This document shows positions 55,151 to 64,000 of a DNA stretch of 64,000 nt, piece by piece; within the stretch, counting starts at the first letter, position 1, and every line of letters begins with the position of its first letter. Under the pieces are notes generated by a model that was given only the letters and a program-made list of their open reading frames with translations, was not told the DNA's origin and ran no database searches. The DNA comes from Oenanthe sinensis (Eukaryota; Streptophyta; Magnoliopsida; Apiales; Apiaceae): contig JAPMAC010000209.1 of assembly GCA_028671895.1 (NCBI GenBank), positions 23,644,501 through 23,708,500 of the forward strand, in the 5' to 3' direction. Made by a program: the position numbers and the translations under genes.

Positions 55151-57822
55151 CTACAAGATATGGCTGCCTGTAAAACATATCCTACCTTTACCTTTAACAT
55201 GTCTCCGTGGTTGTTGTCTCTGCTGCATATTACTACCTTGTGGATCTATAACTAGAGAACTAAATGCGTTACTCTGCGATTGAAATACCTCAAATCCACG
55301 AATAGGCGTCTGGTATTCCTGTGTAGTATTTGCATGGGTCAACTGAGACTGGTTCTGAGTACCACCTATATCCCATGCACCACCTCCAGAAATAGGGGTA
55401 TACTCCTGTGAAACATCATGTCGCCAACTACTCTAACCACCAGCACCACCACCCAAAAACTGTGACGGCTCCAGAGGCAATGACGAACCTCCGTCTGATG
55501 TACTACCCCCCTATTACCACCGAAAGAACCACCCAACCCCATCTGATACTCCTCATCTGCAGCCCCACCGACCCAGGCATCCCAAGAACCGTCACCACTA
55601 ACATGCGTCGTGCCTCCCCTAAATCCTCCAGTGGATATCTGAGACTGATCATAAGAAGGACGGTCTGTCCAAGAATCCCAACCGCCGTCAGCAACAACCG
55701 GTGTGGTGTCTCCCCAACCTCCTCCAGCAGACATCTGAGACTGATGATACGAATGACCCTGTGTCCATGTACCCCATCCCCCCTCTGAGTGGGGAGGCGA
55801 TGACTCTGTCACGAAACCTGAAGAAGTGTGCACATCTGAGGCCACATGATCGTAGTACGTACCGGGCTCAGGAACAACTGGGACATCTCGAGGATGACCA
55901 ACTCTTCTTCCAGTACTCCTATGTCGCTGATAACCATGTCGGCCACCTGATAGAGGGGGAACCGGCTGGGGCAACGTGTGCTGGTAAGAACTACAACCAG
56001 TAGAGGTTAACCGGTCCCCTAGAATCGTACGTGCATCATCGACATCGGGATCAGGATCCTGGATAGCATGAAAAGCTTGGGAAATCCCCTCGGCCTATAT
56101 GGAAACAATTCAATGATGTGAAAACTAAAACAAATCTATAATAACATTACGAATCACTAAATCATTAACATATATTGAACTTACATAGTACTGTGAATAT
56201 CCACGTGTGCCCTGAAAGCCATGCTCTATAGATGATCGCCTCGGATCTACTACAAATCGGCGGGTAATGGTGGAATACCATCCATCATATGTTGATGTAC
56301 ACCCTGCACCTCCATCCTTCAGATATTTGTAGTGACGCGGTGTCATGGCCTCGCTAAGCCTAGACTCCCAAAGCTGGATGAATGTGCTATGGACAGAGAC
56401 CCAATCCAAATGATCATTATAGGCCACGTGCATCCTATCGTGGTTCACCTCAGGTGAGCAACGTGGTATATCCTGCCTAAAGCCAAACTGCCCGGTCACA
56501 CGATCAGGATAGCTCCACTCGACAACTTCTTCAAATATGAGGGGACACTTTGATGTCCACAAAGTCCGAGTAAGAACATCAGGCCTAATATCACCCTCTA
56601 CACCTCTGTATGGCCTCCAACAAAAGAACTCATCAGTACCCATGGCATCTAGCTCATAACGAACAAAACGCGACTGTGAGTGTGGAACAGATATCATACT
56701 CAAACGAACCTTCCACCTACAATAAATTTGTGGGTCAATAACATTCAACAACTAAGCTATAATCAAATTTTAAAAGTAATTTTTTACTATCGTACCTCAT
56801 AGCCAAGGGATGCTGAATGTATGCATCATCCCTACGTACTGGAGCTAGTGAAGGAAAACGTTCCCAGATCCATACCTAATTCATATTTAAAAGTCATACT
56901 CAAAAATCTTAAAGAGAAATGATGCATGTATAATAAAGTATATTTACCTGCAATAGTGTAGTACACCCACAGAATTCCTTCTTCCTACCAATGCTAGTAG
57001 AGCACAACTTCTTATACAAGAAGGCAAGCACCGCGCTACCCCAACTATACGCCTGTACCTGGGTATAGTCTCGTACATATTCTAAGAAGTCCACCTGCAA
57101 CCTGTTCCCAGTTGCGTTGGGAAAGACAGAACCAATAATCATAACCAAATGTGCCCGGATGTGAAATAACAACTGTCTGTCAAAATCAACTGAATCCTCG
57201 TCCAACCGATCACATGCGCCAAAATGATCTACCAACCATGTCAGCTTCAATCCACCTCTATTCATGTCATCTCCAACAGGGTAAACACCTAACAAATCAC
57301 CAACCAACTGGCGCTTCTCTTCTAAACTTTGCTGGCGAAATGAATGCACAACAGGAGATCCAATAGTAGGCAACCCCAGTATATAATAAACATCCTCTAG
57401 AGTGATAGTCGCCTCACCAAAACGAAAATGAAATGTATGAGTCTCTGGGCGCCATCTCTCCACAAATGCAGTAATCAATCCGGGATCATGTTTAATTGCC
57501 CCAATCTGGTAAACGCCATGAAAACCAGATGATACAATAGCTGCCAAGACATCGGGATGTGGTGGATATTTTTTTACTTTATCCCAATAACCACGGTAGT
57601 TGACGCGAGTACGAAAATTTGGCAATGCCTGCAAAGAATCTTATGATTATATCAGTTAAATAAATTACATAATGACAGTAATATATTTATACCTATAATC
57701 TTACAATAAATATTTGAAAATTTTTATACCTCTCCATTCCATATATGTTCCGAACGATGCACCTGCTGTCTGGTCAGTAAAGATCCGTCTACAGGACCAG
57801 GATGATAACTAACTGAATCCAT
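55151..57822 (-). pseudogene. Plant mobile domain (PMD, MAIN-like) gene in MULE
   Basis: Exons on the minus strand: 57822-57730, 57628-56948, 56875-56796, 56716-56185 and 56094-55151, all with GT/AG introns in phase. The start is MDSVSYHPGPVDGSLLTRQQ, then RVNYRGYWDKVKKYPPHPDV. The PMD core includes TFHFRFGEATITLEDVYYIL with GLPTIGSPVV, GGLKLTWLVDHFGACDRLDE and QVQAYSWGSAVLAFLYKKLC. Exons 3-4 continue it (VWIWERFPSLAPVRRDDAYI, CPLIFEEVVEWSYPDRVTGQ). Exon 5 is a Gly/Trp-rich tail. Breaks: one base is missing from a C run at 55506-55511, and a TAG lies at 55433-55435 in the restored frame. PMD proteins of the MAIN/MAIL type act in the nucleus in silencing and genome stability, and PMDs are also known inside Mutator and Gypsy elements. 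The gene lies within the MULE, so it is element cargo. Confidence 0.92.
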
Positions 57823-59286
57823 ATATGTTTCTGTAAAAATTTAAACAAATATTAATTAATCAAATTTTTTTTTCAAGCAATTGTTAATAATAAAAGCTAA
57901 AAAAATTCTAAATTCTTTCAAATATACTTTATATTAATTTTCCTATTATATATATTGATATATTTAGATTCAAAAAAATGTTTTTTTTAAATGTTTTTTT
58001 TAACATTTCAAATATAAATTTTCTAAATTTTAATTTATATAATTATATTTATATATTACTAAACATATTTTTTTATTAATATATTCATATTTTTATATTC
58101 GAAAATATCATACTAATTCAGTAATTAATATATTATTATACTTTAAAGTTCCAACATATAATTTATATAATTTCATTTTTATATTTATATTTCAATAATT
58201 ATATAATTTATATTTTAATATAATTATATTTTATAAATTTAATCACACCTACTAATTATTTACTAATCAACAGACTAATTCACTAATTAATATATTATTA
58301 TATTTTAAAGTTCCGAAATAATTTTATTTATATTCTTATATTTCAATAATTATATAATTTTATATTTTATAAATTTATATATTAACTAACCTACTAATTA
58401 ATCACTAAATAACATACTAATTCACTAATTAATATATTATTATATATTAATGTTCCAAAATATAGTTTATATAATTTTATTTATATTTTTATATTTCAAT
58501 AATTTTATACTTTAGATTTGTATATAATTTCTTTTTTATATTTAATCAAGTAATGTACTAATTATTCACTAATCTGTATACTAATTCACTAATTAAGATT
58601 ACTATACTTAAATGTTCAAATTTGCACTTATTTAGTTATAATTGTCATATTATGTGCTTTAAGTCAATAAAATTAATCAATTATATTCTCTAATGGACAT
58701 CTTAATTATTCACTAATCAACCTATTAATTGATAATCGGAACTATATTACGTTCAAAGTTCTGTTAATTTACTATTCCTAATTGAGGTCATGTTATCAAT
58801 CACAACAATAAATACATGAAATAAAGCATACAAATCACAATAAAAATTCAAAATCAAGCATCAATCGGAACAAGAACATGAATGATAAGAAGATGAACAT
58901 GATAATCGCAACATCCACAGCATATGCAAGACATAAAATAAGAACTTGTTTCGACGAAGAAGATTACCTGTTTGCTGTTTGCCGTGCGTTGCAGGAGACT
59001 TGTGTTGCCTTATTCGCCATAAGAAACTGTTATGTTGCCTTGTTCGCTGCTTGGGTGTGCTGTGCAGCTGCTGTGTTATATTGTTATAATGTTATGATAA
59101 ATTAGGTTTTAAAGCAAACACACAAAACGACGTCGTTTAACCCTCTGTTGTGTTCGCCATTGCACACTGGGAACACAACAGAGTGTGAATGTCATGTGTT
59201 CGCCATTGAACACTATGGACAACAGAGTTTGAATGCTAATGTGTTCGCCACACGGTATTGTATACAAGTTTGAAACCGACTCCAAG
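57823..59286. other. A+T-rich tandem region upstream of PMD gene
   Basis: No gene is supported. A block of about 130-160 bp, with CACTAATTAATATATTATTA and AATAATTATATAATTT phrases, is repeated three to four times between 58100 and 58620. A 75-codon frame at 58878-59105 is not convincing. GTTCGCCA subterminal repeats begin at about 59151. Confidence 0.6.
58100..58620. repeat. A+T-rich ~150-bp tandem repeats
   Basis: Successive units share ATTCACTAATTAATATATTA, AAAGTTCCAAAATATA-like and TTTATATTTCAATAATTATA phrases, starting near 58117, 58277 and 58419, and a decayed one near 58573. Confidence 0.75.
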
Positions 59287-59295
59287 TGTGTTCGC
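59151..59295 (-). repeat. Subterminal GTTCGCCA repeats, right end
   Basis: GTGTTCGCCAttg-type units at about 59150, 59195, 59240 and 59287, oriented opposite to those at the left end. Confidence 0.75.
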
Positions 59296-59395
59296 CAAAA
59301 AAGGGGATTCAGTGTACCATTTTTGAAAAAATTTAAACTTCTATCCTATTTTTGAAAGATAAACTCGGTCTCTGTACCATGCATGAAACGGAGCC
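59287..59395 (-). repeat. MULE right terminal inverted repeat
   Basis: The complement begins GGCTCCGTTTCATGCATGGT and matches 33072-33180 over about 110 bp with scattered changes. It is followed by the target duplication CGTACAAAG at 59396-59404. Confidence 0.92.
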
Positions 59396-59404
59396 CGTAC
59401 AAAG

Positions 59405-60288
59405 CATAGAGTTGTTGGATATGTTTGGTCAACGATTTTAACAGTATACCCTTGAAATTACATAATTGTGTGACTAGTTTTAATTTGTTTTGTAATACTA
59501 TATATTTGATATTTTATTTATTTTTATAATAGTGTATATTATTTATTTATTTATTTATAAAAAATAATTTATAATACAAACATATTTTCTAAACAACAAT
59601 TTCAAATATTTATATTTTTAATTTTCTATATACCATATTTAAAATAATTTAAATTAGTTTTTAAATTATTTTTAATTAATATAATTAATTTTCCACTAAA
59701 AATAATATTAAACAAATATAAATATCTTAAAAAATGTAGTAGCCAATGACTAATATTTCAATTATATTTATACTAGTTTATAATTTATTTTTCTTTTTTT
59801 TATAGTAGTTTATAATAGATATAAATATTTTAAATAGCAATTGAATGTATTTATTTTTAAGTTTTTATTTAGCATCTTTATAATAGTGTATAATTAATTT
59901 TCTACATTGCATTCTAATTATTATTATCATTAAGCACAAATTTTATTTAAGTGTGTAAATAATTTAAACAAAAATAATTATGTAACTTGAAGTTACAAAT
60001 CAAACACATCTATTATCTATTAATCTATTAATACTATAATTCATACTAATCATACATTTCATTTTTTCAATTATATCCTCAATTCAATAACTTCATATAC
60101 TTTATTTAGGGTATTCAAGTAATTAATAATTCAGTCAATTAATTCAATTGTATTATCATATCTCACTCATTAATGATTGGATCTCACTATCTAATTAATT
60201 ATAATTTAAATATTAACTAATTATGCTTATATTTGATATTCAAATTTATTATAAATTATTTTAAGAAATGGAATAATAATTTTATAAA
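59405..60288. other. A+T-rich intergenic
   Basis: No gene or clear repeat; almost only A and T in long stretches. Confidence 0.6.
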
Positions 60289-63085
60289 TCAATCCATTCT
60301 ATTTTCTTTATCTTTGATTTTTGCCAATTTCAAGTCTGCATCTATCAGAGTTTGCTTGTCAGAGATTATCTTAGACTTTGATGTCATCAGAGTTTGAGAG
60401 GTTGTCAGAGTTTGTCCAATTAGAGTTTGTTGCATCAGAGTTTGCTTCCCATCCTTATGACTCCCTTGATCTTCATCATCAGATTTGTCATATTTTTGTA
60501 TAGCATCCTCCTTGCATTTGTCTTTAGACACCTTCTCCCCCTTTCTGACATCATTTCCATTCCTTATTGTAAGAATCTCAACAATTTTATGTAGCATGCT
60601 CTGCATAGAATTGACAGTAGTAGAGAGATTATCAACTTTGGCTTCTAATGCATCCTGTTTTGCAGAAATATTTTTCAACTTCAGTTCCAATGCATGTTGA
60701 GAAGTAGTGACATAAGTCTGTACAGAGGCAATGGTTTTGCTAACAGATTATTTCAAATCACAAATTTCATTGTGAATACCCTTGGGTAACACAGTAGCAA
60801 CTTTCAACATTCTTCATTTCACCATAGTTTAGTTCCTTGTTAGCTTTATTGATCAATTTATGAACATGTGGCCATGAAATTTCTTCCTTGGGAAATTTCC
60901 AAGAGATATCCCAGACCTTTTGTTTGTGAGAGGTGAGAAGATCTTCATTTGGTGGTTTTGCTTTAGAACTCAAATCCCTCTTGACACCTTCTGCATCTAG
61001 GGCAGCTTCAATTTCTCCTTTGAGAGATGCAACTACCATGTAGTCAGGATATGTCATCCTCAATCTCTCATGAGCATCAAAAGAATCAACAGGCCACTTC
61101 TTTGAGTTATATCTGTGTGAATATGGAATTGAAAGATCTGTAACTTCTTCATCTTCAAAGATAGGCTCATCATAAAATGCATCTTGATCATCAGAGTTTG
61201 TAACATTGTCAAAGTTTGGCATAACATCAGAGTTTGCAGTGACAGATCAACTCTGAGTACCTGCAAAAGTAACAGAACATCATAAATCACTCTTTTCTTT
61301 TAAAGTAATCTCATTACTTCTCACATCACACATATCATAACTTTTAATAGTTAGATTTTACTCACTAGAAGTAACTAACTTCTTTTTCAATTCTATCTCT
61401 CCTTTTGCCAGATCCAGTGTCTGCCTCTCATTATTAATTCTATTTTTCACACATTTTACCTCAAACTTACTAGAAAGGCTCAACACACAATGTCCTATAG
61501 AAATAAGAGGTGGTTGAGAAATGATATTTGTAGTCACATGAATAGGGGTACCCTTTTCAGGACTATTCATGATCATTCCATCAGTTAAAACAAGAAAAGT
61601 AAAATCTGAACTTATACTATCATAGAATGCAAATTCTGAAGAAAAGTCAGAGTTTATACCTTGATTGTTTGTTGATATGGATAGTGTCTCCATTGGCTGT
61701 GCAGAAATTGGTTGCACCATGATTGCATTAGAGATTGCCATAAGAACTTCATCAGATTCAATCTTCTCAGCATCAGCAATAATAAGATCTTCATTGATTG
61801 ATTGTGTGCATGCATCCAAACTTATATTGGATGTTTCTTGTGGGATAGGGGCCTTAACAACTTCTTCAACCCTTTGAGTTGAAGGTTCTTGTGGGTTGTA
61901 CCCCTGATCTCTGCTGGCTTCACTTGCTTTTTCTTCAATGGATGTTGTTGAACTTTGATCAACAGGTTCTTGTGTGCCTGACCTTGCATTGACTGCTACC
62001 TCACTTTGATAGGTAGGTTCTTGTGGGTCCTGGCCAAAAGTGACTTGTTTCTTCCTTTTTCTTGTGAAGAGCTTTGAATTTGGAGATTCTGAAGATTCTT
62101 TAGCTTTCTTTGCTTCAATTTCTTTCCTTACTTCCTCTGCTAGCTCCCTTACTCTTTCATAAGATATTTCCTTGATAATTTTCTTAGATGAATGAGTAGG
62201 AGAATCAGATACTATAATTGGAACAGCTTCACTGGAATGTACATCAACATTTGCATCACTACCAATTATCTCAGGTTTCATCATATCATCATCTAAATTA
62301 GATTTTTTCAAGGTATCAGAGTTTAAGATTTCATCAGAGAATACGGGTTTAGAGTTTATGACTGCATCAGAGCTTAAGGCTTGAGGTTGATCAGAGTGTA
62401 CTGGATCAGAGATTAAGACATCAATGTTTATTCCTTCAGTGTTTAAACCTTTAGAGTTTGCATCCTTTACCAATCTTCTTCTCTTCTTTTTGGTTTCTGG
62501 TATAGGATTGACAGTGAATGGCTTCATGAAAGGTGCTGGAGGAATCTCATAAGCCTTCTTGACAATTTTCTTTATTGGAAAAACCAGACCTTCATTGTTA
62601 TCTTCTGAATCAGTATTTTCATCCTTCAATTTTCTTTTCTTAGGAGAAGACTCCTTTATTGATTTTCCATTCCTTTTGCTAGTGCCTTGATGTTGAGTGG
62701 TTTGTTTTACAACTATAGTCTTTTGGGAGACTGTAGATGTTGGCACAAGTGTTTGGGTATCAGTGTTTAGAGGTTAACTAGGGTTAGAATCAGAGGGTGC
62801 TAAACTCTAATTCTCAATCACTGACAAAAAAATCCCTCCCATACATGGTAGGCATTCTCTGATTTAAGAGAAGCCCGGCCCATGTGGGATAAAAGAGTTT
62901 GGAAAATTACCTCCAGCTTCTTTCTTTGCATCCTTCCTAGCTAAATCAGTAAAAATTCTTTTGTTCATGCAAAAACTAGCTAAACTCTGATCATTCTCAA
63001 CCTTAACATCAGGTAGTAAAAAGCTAAAAACTAACTGTAAAAATCTAGCAAAATATAGAGTGTGAGCATCATCACCAACCGTCAT
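60289..63085 (-). pseudogene. Relic Sirevirus-like third ORF (different family)
   Basis: Minus-strand frames in order: 63085-62864 (LYFARFLQLVFSFLLPDVKV, MNKRIFTDLARKDAKKE), 62746-61358 (Lys/Ser/Pro/Glu-rich, with SPKKRKLKDENTDSEDNN and a potential nuclear targeting run KKKRRR), 61222-60767 (SHRYNSKKWPVDSFDAHERL, SWKFPKEEISWPHVHKLI) and 60690-60289 (coiled coil KNISAKQDALEAKVDNLSTT, then QTL-type repeats). The 'RFLQLVF' block corresponds to 'PRFLMLFMNDLL' in the intact ORF3 at 49684, and the overall order (folded N-terminus, low-complexity middle, coiled coil) is the same. Frames are broken at about 62750-62860, 61225-61357 and 60691-60766. A short motif, CAAACTCTGATG on the coding strand, recurs through the region. 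No LTR or pol is attached in this window. Confidence 0.7.
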
Positions 63086-63086
63086 T

Positions 63087-63850
63087 GGGAGTACCCTGAA
63101 CTCCGTCGATTGGTCTCAGAATTCCATTCCTCCGGTCGACAAGGCCAAGATTGTCCTGAAAATGGACATAGAAGAGGCCGAGACTCCAGGGGCCCAAGTT
63201 GTTGCCATGGTAAGGCCCATTTGTCTCCTAACTTTCTATGCTTAGTCGATTTTTGGGTTTCCTAGTTTTTTATTGTGTTGTGTTTTTTTATACAGGTCAA
63301 CACTTACTTCCAGACCATGGCCCATCAGGCCAAGACTTGGCGCTTTTCTGAGAAGGCCCAAAGGAAAGGCAAGATCAAGGCGGAGGCCAATGTGGCCAAC
63401 TTGGAGAAGAAACTGCTTGAAAAGGAGCAAGAGCTGATAGTGGCCCATGCTGAGCTACAAGAGTTAAGGGCGGACAAACATGCCCAAATTGCTAAGTACA
63501 TGGAGTTTGAGGAATTTTATGCCTTCATGGATAAACATGACGACATGGTTTTTCCGGCGACTTGTGCTCAGGATTGGGTGAAGTGCTTCGACGTTGTCTT
63601 GGCTAAGCATCCCAGTTTTTTTGATCCGGCCAACTTCCCTTGTCCCATGGGTCAGTTATTGACCTTGACTTCTACTGCTCGAGGGACAGGTTCGGGCGAC
63701 TTGTTGGGCGGCGAGGCCTTGGATGAGTACGATCGGGTTTTCGAATCTACTCCCGAGGCTGAGGACAATGCTCGAAAGGAGGTAGATGAAGAAGATAAAA
63801 CTGATGAAGAGAAGAAGGACGAGGATGAGGACATCGAAGATCTTCCTTAG
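63087..63850 (+). CDS. Coiled-coil retroelement protein, 3' exons, partial
   Basis: Exon A runs from the junction at about 63087 to 63209 (SIPPVDKAKIVLKMDIEEAE, TPGAQVVAM). A donor GTAAGG and acceptor TATACAG (63289-63295) join in phase to exon B, 63296-63850 (NTYFQTMAHQAKTWRFSEKA). A coiled coil follows (NLEKKLLEKEQELIVAHAEL), then FYAFMDKHDDMVFPATCAQD and an acidic tail ending DEDEDIEDLP. It resembles the C-terminal part of 'putative gypsy-type transposon' proteins found beside plant Gypsy elements; that identification is from memory of the family and tentative. The 5' part is missing: on the other side of 63086 the sequence is the minus-strand Sirevirus relic. Base composition (more G+C) differs from the neighbours. 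Truncated, so probably not functional. Confidence 0.5.
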
Positions 63851-64000
63851 TTTCTTTTTCCTCTTTGTATATTTTTTCTCTTATTCCTTGTATTTTCCTT
63901 TTCCATCTAAATTATGTACTCCCAAGACTCTTTATCTACGAAAAGTCCTTTTTCGTTTGTTCTTTTCTTTTTCGTGCTTTAGCATATTTCATAAAATATA
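63851..64000. other. 3' flank of the partial gene
   Basis: Pyrimidine-rich sequence to the window edge; no further feature. Confidence 0.5.

Larger units (their letters stand above)
33072..59395. mobile_element. Giant Mutator-like element (MULE) carrying PMD gene
   Basis: The two ends are inverted repeats of about 110 bp: GGCTCCGTTTCAT at 33072 and ATGAAACGGAGCC ending 59395. Further inside both arms share TGGTACAG.GACC, CAAAAAT and TTTTTGGCGAACA. A perfect 9-bp target duplication CGTACAAAG flanks them (33063-33071 and 59396-59404), the size made by Mutator transposases. Subterminal GTTCGCCA / TGGCGAAC units occur about four times at each end in opposite orientation. Contents: MuDR-like transposase (plus), two tandem small acidic-tail genes (minus), two tandem small basic genes (plus), a tandem repeat array, and a PMD gene (minus). 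A 13.8-kb Sirevirus lies inside, so the MULE proper is about 12.5 kb. Confidence 0.93.

Noticed and set aside
58878..59105. 75-codon frame with a Cys/Ala-rich hydrophobic end near the MULE right terminus
   Set aside because: No domain, and the position just inside the terminal repeats with no promoter or splice support suggests chance.

Overview
The window is nuclear DNA of a flowering plant, most likely a eudicot. The support is spliceosomal introns with GT/AG ends, a canonical plant histone H2A gene with plant octamer promoter motifs, an intact bHLH gene of the ILR3 type, a GAUT glycosyltransferase pseudogene, and plant-specific transposon families. No organism can be named from the sequence alone. 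The DNA is strongly A+T rich and most of it is transposon-derived. I see only two intact ordinary host genes: the bHLH gene (20188-21520, minus) and histone H2A (31659-32140, minus).

Layout. 1-5530: two pieces of a PIF/Harbinger transposase (minus) flanking a decayed B3-domain gene (plus). 6541-7314: a non-autonomous hAT-type element with perfect 12-bp ends and an 8-bp target duplication. 7424-8750: an LTR-like block with a GTCGTGAAGT motif array. 10314-18374: a GAUT pseudogene split before its last exon segment by a Tnt1-like Copia element (11852-18287), which itself contains a Stowaway MITE and a Sirevirus-like solo LTR. 20188-21520: bHLH gene. 22064-27560: a nearly complete L1-type LINE (minus) with a 16-17 bp target duplication. 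31659-32140: H2A.

33072-59395 is one very large Mutator-like element (MULE) with ~110-bp terminal inverted repeats and a perfect 9-bp target duplication (CGTACAAAG). It carries a MuDR-type transposase, four small uncharacterised genes in two tandem pairs, a ~190-bp tandem repeat array and a six-exon-class plant mobile domain (PMD/MAIN-like) gene whose protein has a GW/WG-rich tail. Inside its repeat array sits a young, 13.8-kb Sirevirus-type Copia element (41141-54981) with near-identical LTRs, separate gag and pol reading frames and a third 3.4-kb ORF. 60289-63085 is a relic third ORF of a different Sirevirus-like element (minus), abutting a spliced coiled-coil retroelement gene fragment (63087-63850, plus).

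The most interesting points are the multi-gene MULE with its accessory proteins and repeats, the family-specific short motif arrays shared by the LTRs and the pol-ORF3 spacer of the Sirevirus, an in-phase A-AAA-AAA slip site near the end of ORF3, and a shared sequence motif between the Sirevirus ORF3 N-terminus and the MULE-borne PMD protein. Splice sites, target duplications and motif positions were read by eye; no database search was possible.
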